From Bacteroidota bacterium (GTDB lineage Bacteria > Bacteroidota > Bacteroidia > Chitinophagales > Chitinophagaceae), in the NCBI GenBank assembly GCA_025363385.1, contig JANYEA010000016.1, positions 1 through 34,631 of the forward strand: 34,631 nt of DNA, written 5' to 3'. Under the pieces are notes generated by a model that saw nothing but the letters and a program-made list of their open reading frames with translations, was not told where the DNA came from and made no database searches. A program made the translations under genes and the position numbers. Below, one piece after another: positions 16,927 to 23,627 of this stretch; position 1 is the stretch's first letter; each line of letters opens with the position of its first letter.

Positions 16927-17907
16927 ATGCTGATAGATACTTACAATAGAATACACAATTATCTCAGAATTTCTTTGACAGACAATTGCAATTTGAGATG
17001 CTTTTATTGTATGCCCGAAGAGAACTATCATTTTATGCCCAACCAGCAATTAATGCAGGTGGATGAGCTGATAAAAATTGCCCAATTATTTGTAGAGCAG
17101 GGTGTAACTAAAATAAGACTAACGGGTGGTGAACCCTTAGTAAGAAAAGATGCTGCTGAAATTATGCATGCACTGGGAAAATTAGGCGTTGAATTAACAA
17201 TCACCACAAATGCAACCCGTGTAAATCATTTTATAGATGATTTTGAGAAAGCAGGCATTCGATCTGTGAATATCAGTTTGGATACTTTGCAAAAAGAAAA
17301 ATTTCACCTGATTACTCGAAGGGACCAATTCGATACCGTAAAAAATAATATTGATGCTTTATTGTTGCGCGGATTTAAAGTGAAGGTGAATGTGGTGGTG
17401 GTAAAGGGATTGAACGAATCTGAAATTTTGGATTTTATTGAGTGGGCAAAAAATACGGCCATTGAAATTAGATTCATTGAGTTCATGCCCTTTGATGGAA
17501 ATCAATGGAAAAGCGATAAGCTGGTTACCCTGCACGAGATTCTTTCTAAAATCAGTGAGCAATATCAATTTATCCCTTCCACAAATGCTGCTCATGACAC
17601 CAGCAAACATTATTCCATTCCAGGGCATGCGGGAAGTTTTGCTATCATAAGTACTATGAGTGCTCCGTTTTGCAGTTCCTGCAATAGAATACGACTTACT
17701 GCAGATGGGAAAATAAAAAACTGTTTATTCTCAGAAGAGGAATCAGATCTGTTGAATGCACTAAGAAATGGAGAAGATTTATTGCCACTCATTGAAAATG
17801 CAATTAATACAAAACACAAAGAATTGGGTGGACAGTTTTCGAAACAGTTTGAATTAATTGATGCCAATACCATTCATAATAGAAGCATGATTGCTATTGG
17901 TGGATAA
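16927..17907 (+). CDS. moaA: GTP 3',8-cyclase MoaA
   Basis: A radical-SAM enzyme of 326 residues that performs the first step of molybdopterin synthesis, turning GTP into 3',8-cyclo-GTP. The N-terminal [4Fe-4S] site is CNLRCFYC (Cys21, Cys25, Cys28), and the C-terminal substrate-binding cluster site is CSSCNRIR (Cys249, Cys252) plus Cys266 in KNCLF. The SAM-contact motif LTGGEPLVR is present. The protein ends IAIGG; the C-terminal Gly-Gly tail is a known functional element of MoaA. Length and all key residues are normal. It lies 5 nt after mocA and 9 nt before moeA. Confidence 0.96.
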   Translation: MLIDTYNRIHNYLRISLTDNCNLRCFYCMPEENYHFMPNQQLMQVDELIKIAQLFVEQGVTKIRLTGGEPLVRKDAAEIMHALGKLGVELTITTNATRVNHFIDDFEKAGIRSVNISLDTLQKEKFHLITRRDQFDTVKNNIDALLLRGFKVKVNVVVVKGLNESEILDFIEWAKNTAIEIRFIEFMPFDGNQWKSDKLVTLHEILSKISEQYQFIPSTNAAHDTSKHYSIPGHAGSFAIISTMSAPFCSSCNRIRLTADGKIKNCLFSEEESDLLNALRNGEDLLPLIENAINTKHKELGGQFSKQFELIDANTIHNRSMIAIGG

Positions 17908-17916
17908 AAGACAACT

Positions 17917-19089
17917 ATGATATCAGTAGCTGAAGCAAAAAATAAGGTTCTTTCTCAATGTGTACCATTGAGTAGTTTGCAACTTGCTATTGAAGAAGCT
18001 GTGGGTTATACCTTAGCAGATAATATCTATAGCCAAATTAATATACCCGGATTTCAACAATCCTCCATGGATGGTTTCGCAATTAAGTTGGTGGATTTAC
18101 AAAAAAAATTACCCATACAAGACGAATTACCAGCTGGTAGCTCCAAACAAATTTTCTTAAAAGAAAATGCCTGTATCAAAGTTTTTACTGGCGGTCCGAT
18201 TCCTGAGGGTGCAGACATCGTAATTCAAAAAGAATGGGTGCAAGTGATCGACAATCACATTCAAATTAGGGCTGGTTTTGTGGAACCAGGTGCCAATATT
18301 CGAATGCCCGGATCGGATATTAAAAAGGGAGGCTTGGCCTTTAAAAAAGGCACCACTATTTCTGCCATGCACCTAGGTTACCTAGCGAGTATGGGAATCA
18401 GGGAAATTCAAGTGATTGGAAAACCAAGTGTGGGCATTATTATTACGGGTAATGAATTAATTCAACCAGGAATCGAATTATTGCCGGGGCAGGTATACGA
18501 ATCCAATTCATTTGCACTAAAAGCATGTTTACAAAAACAGCAGATCACATCTATTCATGTATATCATGTAAAAGATAATTTAGAAGCAACGCAGCAAACC
18601 ATAGCACATGCATTATCTGAAAACGATGTGCTATTAATTACTGGCGGTGTTAGTGTTGGTGATTATGATTTTGTGGCAGGTGCCTGCATACAACAAGGCG
18701 TTCAGAAAATCTTTCATGGTGTGAAACAAAAACCTGGCAAGCCATTATTTTTTGGAAAGAAGGATGAAGTGCTGGTATTTGGATTGCCTGGAAACCCCTC
18801 TTCGGTATTAAGTTGCTATCAACAATATGTGTACCCTGCACTGAATGCTTTAACGGGTTCTTTGCCAGTAGAAAATAGCTTTGCTACATTAGAAATCCCT
18901 TTCGAAAAGAAACCGCCACTTACCTTATTCTTAAAAGGGTTTTACCAATCTGGATCTGTACAAATATTACCTGCACAAGCTTCTTATCAATTAAGTGCTT
19001 TCGTTACTGCTAACTGTTGGGTAGAATTAGATGCAGAAGAAAATTATTTTGCCCAGGACCAATTAGTAAAAATTCATTTGTTTGCTTAA
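17917..19089 (+). CDS. moeA: Molybdopterin molybdenumtransferase MoeA
   Basis: This 390-residue enzyme inserts molybdate into adenylylated molybdopterin. Typical motifs are SSMDGFAI (Asp52), GGPIPEGADIVIQKE, the MoaB-like nucleotide-fold signature LLITGGVSVGDYDF, and GLPGNPSSVLSCY. Domain order and length match the MoeA/gephyrin E-domain. The substrate is made by the MoaB half of the fused protein encoded at the end of the operon, so the two enzymes act in sequence. Confidence 0.96.
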   Translation: MISVAEAKNKVLSQCVPLSSLQLAIEEAVGYTLADNIYSQINIPGFQQSSMDGFAIKLVDLQKKLPIQDELPAGSSKQIFLKENACIKVFTGGPIPEGADIVIQKEWVQVIDNHIQIRAGFVEPGANIRMPGSDIKKGGLAFKKGTTISAMHLGYLASMGIREIQVIGKPSVGIIITGNELIQPGIELLPGQVYESNSFALKACLQKQQITSIHVYHVKDNLEATQQTIAHALSENDVLLITGGVSVGDYDFVAGACIQQGVQKIFHGVKQKPGKPLFFGKKDEVLVFGLPGNPSSVLSCYQQYVYPALNALTGSLPVENSFATLEIPFEKKPPLTLFLKGFYQSGSVQILPAQASYQLSAFVTANCWVELDAEENYFAQDQLVKIHLFA

Positions 19090-19098
19090 AATAAAATC

Positions 19099-19830
19099 AT
19101 GCAAGAAATCATCTTATATGGATTATGTTTTTTTACTGTAGCTTTTTTATATGCTAGTGTAGGTCATGGCGGTGCTAGCGGTTATTTAGCATTGATGGCT
19201 TTATTAGGATTTAGTCCGTTAGTAATGAAGCCCACCGCACTTCTTTTGAATGTATTGGTTTCCTTCATTGCATTCATATCTTTTTACAAAGCCAAACATT
19301 TTAAATCAACACTTTTGTGGCCTCTAATCGCAGGGTCCATTCCCTTTGCATTTATTGGGGCAATTATGCCCATTTCTGATGCTACCTATAAAAAATTATT
19401 GGGAGTAGTTTTGTTATTATCTATTATCAGGCTGGTTTGGAATAGTTCAAATCAAACCCTTAAGCCTGAACCAAAGTGGCCCATTCTTTTTATCATTGGT
19501 ACATCCATTGGCCTGGTTTCAGGAATGATTGGCATGGGCGGCGGCATTTTGTTATCACCTATTTTATTATTAATGGGATGGAGCAGTATGAAGCAAACTG
19601 CTGCAATAAGTGCTATTTTCATATTTCTCAATTCAATAGCAGGGATCATTGGGCAGATGAAAGTGGGCTTCGATTTGAGTCCGCAAATAATAACAATCAT
19701 TCTTTTTGTATTAGTAGGGGGGGGGGCAGGTGCTTATGTTGGTGCTGAAAAATTACCAGTAAAAGGAATGAAGTATGTATTGGCATTGGTGTTGGTAGTG
19801 GCTGCTGGAAAACTCATTTTTGTAAAATAG
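19099..19830 (+). CDS. TauE/SafE-type (TSUP) membrane transporter
   Basis: A 243-residue membrane protein with two related halves, each opening with a Gly-rich signature: YASVGHGGASGYLALMALLG and MIGMGGGILLSPILLLMGW. About seven to eight hydrophobic segments are predicted. TSUP proteins move sulfite, sulfonates or other sulfur oxyanions, and most substrates are unproven. Placement inside the cofactor operon, 9 nt after moeA and 3 nt before moaD, implies a link to molybdenum or sulfur supply: for example molybdate entry (no modABC is seen here) or removal of sulfite. That is inference. The reading frame crosses a run of ten G at 19717-19726. Confidence 0.85.
   Translation: MQEIILYGLCFFTVAFLYASVGHGGASGYLALMALLGFSPLVMKPTALLLNVLVSFIAFISFYKAKHFKSTLLWPLIAGSIPFAFIGAIMPISDATYKKLLGVVLLLSIIRLVWNSSNQTLKPEPKWPILFIIGTSIGLVSGMIGMGGGILLSPILLLMGWSSMKQTAAISAIFIFLNSIAGIIGQMKVGFDLSPQIITIILFVLVGGGAGAYVGAEKLPVKGMKYVLALVLVVAAGKLIFVK
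19717..19726 (+). repeat. Homopolymeric tract of ten G within the TSUP gene
   Basis: Ten consecutive G encode Gly-Gly-Gly plus the first base of the next Ala codon, about 85% of the way through the transporter gene. Such runs are rare in AT-rich DNA and are prone to slipped-strand length change; loss or gain of one G would shift the frame and alter the last third-to-fifth of the membrane domain. As given, the frame is intact. Confidence 0.95.
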
Positions 19831-19833
19831 ATT

Positions 19834-20067
19834 ATGGCGATACAAGTATATTTTTTTGGATCATTGGTTGATATAACCGGGAAACCGGATTGGGAACTAT
19901 CTGTGTTTACGGATACTGATTCTTTGAAAATGTATTTGCAAAAAGAGTATCCTGCATTAGCCGCAACAAAATATTTTATTGCGGTGAATCAAAAAATGAA
20001 ACAAACGAATTGCAATTTAATAGATGGTGATGAAGTGGCATTGATGCCACCATTTTCTGGAGGATAG
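19834..20067 (+). CDS. moaD: Molybdopterin synthase sulfur-carrier subunit MoaD
   Basis: A 77-residue ubiquitin-like protein whose C-terminus reads ALMPPFSGG. The terminal Gly-Gly is adenylylated by the neighbouring MoeB-like protein and converted to a thiocarboxylate, which supplies the dithiolene sulfurs of molybdopterin. Its length fits MoaD well. ThiS is the main alternative, but the operon contains MoaE and no thiamin genes. It lies 3 nt after the TSUP gene and 2 nt before the activating enzyme. Confidence 0.93.
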   Translation: MAIQVYFFGSLVDITGKPDWELSVFTDTDSLKMYLQKEYPALAATKYFIAVNQKMKQTNCNLIDGDEVALMPPFSGG

Positions 20068-20069
20068 TT

Positions 20070-21146
20070 ATGGCAGATAAAGATAGATACCAGCGACAAA
20101 TGATACTACCCGCATTTGGGTTAGCAGCACAAGAGAAACTGCTGGCGGCTAAAGTATTGATCGTGGGTATGGGTGGTTTGGGATGCCCCGTTCTGCAATA
20201 CTTGGTTGGCGCAGGTGTTGGGCAAATTGGCATCATGGATGCAGATACAATCAGTTTGTCGAATTTGCATCGCCAACTATTATTTACTGAATCTGAAATT
20301 GGTTTGAGTAAAGTTGATCAAGCAGCTGCAAAAATGCGGTTATTGAATGCTGATGTAACGATTGAACAATATCCTTATCATTTAAATCAATCTAATGCAC
20401 TTACTATTATTTCAGCATATGATCTGATAATAGATGCCACTGATAACTTTCCTGCAAAATATTTAATCAACGATGTCTGTGTATTATTAAACAAGCCCTT
20501 TGTTTTCGGTGCAGTATCTAGGTATGAGGGGCAGGTTTCTGTTTTTAATATTGCAGTTAACGAAGAGCGGGCTATCAACTATCGGGATCTTTTTTCAGAA
20601 GTCCCGAAACATGGCGAAGTGCCTAGTTGTGCGGAAGCAGGTGTAATTGGGGTGTTGCCTGGAATCATTGGTGCCATGCAGGCCGCTGAAGCTATTAAAT
20701 GTATCACGGGTATTGGTAAGCCATTAATAGGTCGCTTGTATCATTATGATCTTTTGCAGGCCAGGGGATTTGAAATTGCTATAACTGCTAACACTAACAA
20801 TACACCTGTGAACGAAAAAATAATTCTCGAGAATAGTTATGTTTCCATGGATGATGAAATTGATATCCCAGAAATAACGGTTACAGAATTTAATCAAATG
20901 CGTTTGTTGCCCGAGGTTTTTGTGTTGGATGTGCGTGAAAGAAATGAGTATCCCCCTATCGATTTTTCTGATGCACAAATACCCATGTCGGAATTGCAGA
21001 CTAAAATGCACGAAATTCCAGAAAAAGAAATCTGCATTATTTGCCACCAAGGAATTCGTAGCGTATATGCAGCAGAACAAATTAGTAAGCAGCGGAACTT
21101 AAAAGTGTATAGTTTAAAAGGTGGACTCACCGCTTTTTTTAAATAA
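20070..21146 (+). CDS. moeB: MoaD-activating adenylyltransferase with C-terminal rhodanese (MoeB/MOCS3-like)
   Basis: The 358-residue protein has an E1-like domain (1 to about 240) and a rhodanese domain (about 270-358). The ATP-binding loop is GMGGLGCP (34-40); further motifs are NLHRQLLF, ATDNFPAKYLIND and PSCAEAGVIGVLPG with Cys187. The rhodanese active-site loop is CHQGIR, Cys325, which would carry the persulfide that sulfurates MoaD. Both CxxC pairs that bind zinc in E. coli MoeB are absent: the first position reads NYRDLF and nothing replaces the second. This may be a lineage trait. The domain fusion resembles MOCS3/Uba4, so one protein can both activate MoaD and pass sulfur to it. Confidence 0.92.
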   Translation: MADKDRYQRQMILPAFGLAAQEKLLAAKVLIVGMGGLGCPVLQYLVGAGVGQIGIMDADTISLSNLHRQLLFTESEIGLSKVDQAAAKMRLLNADVTIEQYPYHLNQSNALTIISAYDLIIDATDNFPAKYLINDVCVLLNKPFVFGAVSRYEGQVSVFNIAVNEERAINYRDLFSEVPKHGEVPSCAEAGVIGVLPGIIGAMQAAEAIKCITGIGKPLIGRLYHYDLLQARGFEIAITANTNNTPVNEKIILENSYVSMDDEIDIPEITVTEFNQMRLLPEVFVLDVRERNEYPPIDFSDAQIPMSELQTKMHEIPEKEICIICHQGIRSVYAAEQISKQRNLKVYSLKGGLTAFFK

Positions 21147-21151
21147 TATTT

Positions 21152-21595
21152 ATGGAAGAAAAAAAAGTTCGAAACATATTTGTGGAGGGTCCGATTTCTG
21201 CACAGAAAATTGCGGATAGCATACAAAGTCATTCCACTAAAACAGCCATTGGTGCACATAATATTTTTTTGGGTCAGGTAAGGGCAGATGAAAAGGAAGG
21301 CAAATTCGTTTCGTCTATAGATTATACTACCTATCAGGAAATGGCCTTGGATAAAATGCACGAAATAAGGGAACGCATTTTTACAAAATATGAACTCACT
21401 TGTATGCACGTGTATCATAGTTTGGGCAATGTGATGGTGGGCGAAATTTGTCTTTTTGTGTTCACATCATCCAGGCATCGGAAAATGGCCATTGATGCTT
21501 GTACGGAACTGGTAGAAGCAATAAAGTTTGAATTGCCCATATGGGGAAAGGAAATTTATCAGGATCAAAGCATTGTTTGGAAAGAAAATATATAA
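21152..21595 (+). CDS. moaE: Molybdopterin synthase catalytic subunit MoaE
   Basis: This 147-residue subunit converts cyclic pyranopterin monophosphate to molybdopterin using thiocarboxylated MoaD. Typical features are FLGQVRADEK, SSRHR (His109-Arg110) and the active-site lysines Lys125 (EAIKFELP) and Lys133 (WGKE). Length is normal. Its stop codon is separated from the moaCB start by one nucleotide. Confidence 0.95.
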   Translation: MEEKKVRNIFVEGPISAQKIADSIQSHSTKTAIGAHNIFLGQVRADEKEGKFVSSIDYTTYQEMALDKMHEIRERIFTKYELTCMHVYHSLGNVMVGEICLFVFTSSRHRKMAIDACTELVEAIKFELPIWGKEIYQDQSIVWKENI

Positions 21596-21596
21596 T

Positions 21597-22505
21597 ATGG
21601 TAAACATCACAGATAAATCAAATACTCTTCGTAAAGCAATAGCCACGGCAATTGTAAAGGTTTCCAAAGCAGAAACGATATATGCAATTGAAAATGGACT
21701 AGTGCCGAAAGGAGATGTATTTTCTTTTGCAAAAGTGGCTGCTTTATTTGCCATCAAAAAAACGAGTGATATCATTCCTGATTGTCATCCATTGCCGGTT
21801 GAATATGCCGACATTCGTTTTTCTGTGATCGAAATGGCTGTAGAAATTTTTGTAGAAGTGCATACCATTTATAAAACGGGTGTAGAAGTAGAAGCCATGC
21901 ATGGAGCATCTGTGGCGGCGCTTACTTTATATGATATGCTGAAACCAATTGATAAGCAAGTGGAAATTCATCAGATCCGTTTAGTAAGTAAGGAGGGAGG
22001 GAAAACGGATTATAAATTAAACGAGCAGCAGAAGATTACCGCATCGGTAATTGTTTGTTCAGATTCGGTATTCCAAAAAACAGCGGAAGACAAAGCGGGT
22101 ATTGCTTTGATTGAAAAACTCAAAGGTTTGTCTATTGAAATAATCCACTATCAAATCATAGCAGACAATCAAGAATCTATCGAGGAGCAAGTGCAATTGT
22201 GTACGAAAGCATCTAACCATGTTTTGATATTTGTGGGCGGTACTGGTGTTTCTCCAAGAGATATTACGCCAGAAACCCTTCAGCCACTATTAGATAAGGA
22301 ATTGATCGGTGTAATGAATCAGGCAAGAAACTACGGACAAGAACGAATGCCCTACGCCATGCTTTCCAGAAGTGTTGCAGGAACCATTGGAGAAACCCTG
22401 GTCTTGAGTTTTCCAGGATCTACTAAAGCAGCTATTGAATATTTTAATGCATTATTCCCTCAGGTATTACATAGTCTTAGCATGCTAAAAGGGGAGAAGC
22501 ATTAA
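21597..22505 (+). CDS. moaCB: Fused MoaC-MoaB (MoaCB) cofactor biosynthesis protein
   Basis: This 302-residue fusion covers two steps. The MoaC half (about 1-150) turns 3',8-cyclo-GTP into cyclic pyranopterin monophosphate and shows KGDVFSFAKVAAL, PDCHPLPVEY, VEAMHGASVAALTLYDM and the catalytic-region DKQVEIHQIRL followed by SKEGGK. The MoaB/MogA half (about 155-302), which adenylylates molybdopterin for MoeA, shows VIVCSDSVFQKTAED, FVGGTGVSPRDITPE and FPGSTKAA. The frame is open to an ATG at 21528 inside moaE, but the extra 23 residues are not MoaC-like, so the ATG at 21597 is used. It is the last gene of the operon. Confidence 0.94.
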   Translation: MVNITDKSNTLRKAIATAIVKVSKAETIYAIENGLVPKGDVFSFAKVAALFAIKKTSDIIPDCHPLPVEYADIRFSVIEMAVEIFVEVHTIYKTGVEVEAMHGASVAALTLYDMLKPIDKQVEIHQIRLVSKEGGKTDYKLNEQQKITASVIVCSDSVFQKTAEDKAGIALIEKLKGLSIEIIHYQIIADNQESIEEQVQLCTKASNHVLIFVGGTGVSPRDITPETLQPLLDKELIGVMNQARNYGQERMPYAMLSRSVAGTIGETLVLSFPGSTKAAIEYFNALFPQVLHSLSMLKGEKH

Positions 22506-22564
22506 TTTATTGGAAAGTTTAAACTTCGGATGATTTGTAAAGTCAAAGCAGAAACCCACAAAAT

Positions 22565-23497
22565 ATGACAACCAGAATAATGCTCATCCTGTTCATTTTT
22601 TCTGGCATATTTATTTCGTGTAATAAAAAAACAAACCTCCCCATCGATAATGTATTTCGGTTTAGCGATTCTGTTGAAATTGATGGAATACAAAGAACCT
22701 TTACACTTAATCTTCCGCCCAATTATTACGATACATCTGGCTTCTCGTTAGTCATTGCCATGCATGGCGGTGGGGGAAGTGCCAGTCAGTTTGAATCAAC
22801 AAATTTACTCACAGACAAAGCCAATGCAGCTAAATTTATTGTGGTATATCCCGAAGGAGTAGTCAGTACGGGTGTTTTAAAAGCGAGGACCTGGAATGCG
22901 GGTACTTGTTGTGATTATTCAGTAGTGAAAAATATTAACGACGTAAAATTCATCAGCACACTAATCGATCAATTGGTTTTGAAATACAAGATCAATGCGA
23001 AAAAAGTGTACGCTACCGGGCATTCCAATGGAGGCATGATGGCTTACAGATTAGCATGTGAGCTTTCCACAAAAATTGCGGCCATTGCACCCAATAGTAC
23101 TACCATGGTTGCCCTCACCTGTAACCCAACTAGGCCAATGCCTATTTTGCATATGCACTCGGTGTTGGATACGAATGTTCCCTATCAGGGTGGCGCAGGA
23201 AGTGGAATAGGTACACAGGGATTGGTATTTCCATCTGTTGATTCTGTTTTACATGTATGGTCTTTAAAAAATACCTGCACCAATACGGCACAGGTAATCA
23301 TAAACGATGCTAATTATAAATTAACTAAGTGGACCAATTGCAGTGGCAATGTGACTATGCAATTTTATTTAACCAAAGACGGAGGCCATAGTTGGCCAGG
23401 CGGTTTATCGGGTAGTATCATCGGCGACCCTCCTTCCAAAGTGATCAATGCGAATAATTTACTCTGGGATTTTTTTCAGCAATATCAATTGCCTTAA
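22565..23497 (+). CDS. LpqC/PHB-depolymerase-like lipoprotein esterase
   Basis: A 310-residue alpha/beta hydrolase of the esterase-PHB/feruloyl-esterase (CE1, LpqC) group. A lipoprotein signal ends at Cys19 (FISC), so it is likely anchored in the envelope. The oxyanion region is AMHGGGGSASQF, the nucleophile Ser154 lies in GHSNGGMMAYRLAC, the acid is probably Asp202 (VLDTNVPY) and the His is 275 in GGHSWPGG. Extracellular polyesters or feruloylated/acetylated glycans are the known substrates of relatives; the actual one is unknown. It follows moaCB by 59 nt that include a perfect palindrome AAGTTTAAACTT (22515-22526) and a weak TTG-N17-NNNNTTTG promoter, so it probably has its own transcription start. 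Confidence 0.85.
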   Translation: MTTRIMLILFIFSGIFISCNKKTNLPIDNVFRFSDSVEIDGIQRTFTLNLPPNYYDTSGFSLVIAMHGGGGSASQFESTNLLTDKANAAKFIVVYPEGVVSTGVLKARTWNAGTCCDYSVVKNINDVKFISTLIDQLVLKYKINAKKVYATGHSNGGMMAYRLACELSTKIAAIAPNSTTMVALTCNPTRPMPILHMHSVLDTNVPYQGGAGSGIGTQGLVFPSVDSVLHVWSLKNTCTNTAQVIINDANYKLTKWTNCSGNVTMQFYLTKDGGHSWPGGLSGSIIGDPPSKVINANNLLWDFFQQYQLP

Positions 23498-23546
23498 AAG
23501 GAGATAAAAAGCAATTAAAGCTTTTAATTAGTTCCAAAATATTAAA

Positions 23547-23602
23547 TTAGTATCCTAAGCGAAGCCTGCAAGGGCTTTCGTAGTGTAATTAGAAACCTAA
23601 TT
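23547..23602. other. Two hairpins in the gap before the kinase gene
   Basis: Between the esterase and the sensor kinase there is an imperfect hairpin built on AAGCC/GGCTT (about 23551-23578) and a perfect 6-bp one, AATTAG-AAAC-CTAATT (23587-23602). An AT-rich near-palindrome also occurs around 23512-23530. They may act as a weak terminator or a structured leader of the kinase mRNA; no T-run follows, so the role is open. Confidence 0.3.
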
Positions 23603-23627
23603 CAAAAGCGTATTCCAATTATTTCAA

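Noticed and set aside
19476..19748. Overlapping 90-codon frame in the TSUP gene, suggesting a frameshift
   Set aside because: The main frame runs without a break through the G-run and keeps both TSUP signatures and the membrane pattern; no frameshift is needed.
20894..21418. A 174-codon open frame on the minus strand across moeB and moaE
   Set aside because: It is antisense to two genes with complete family motifs; its composition (Phe-, Cys- and His-rich) is that of a reverse-strand shadow.
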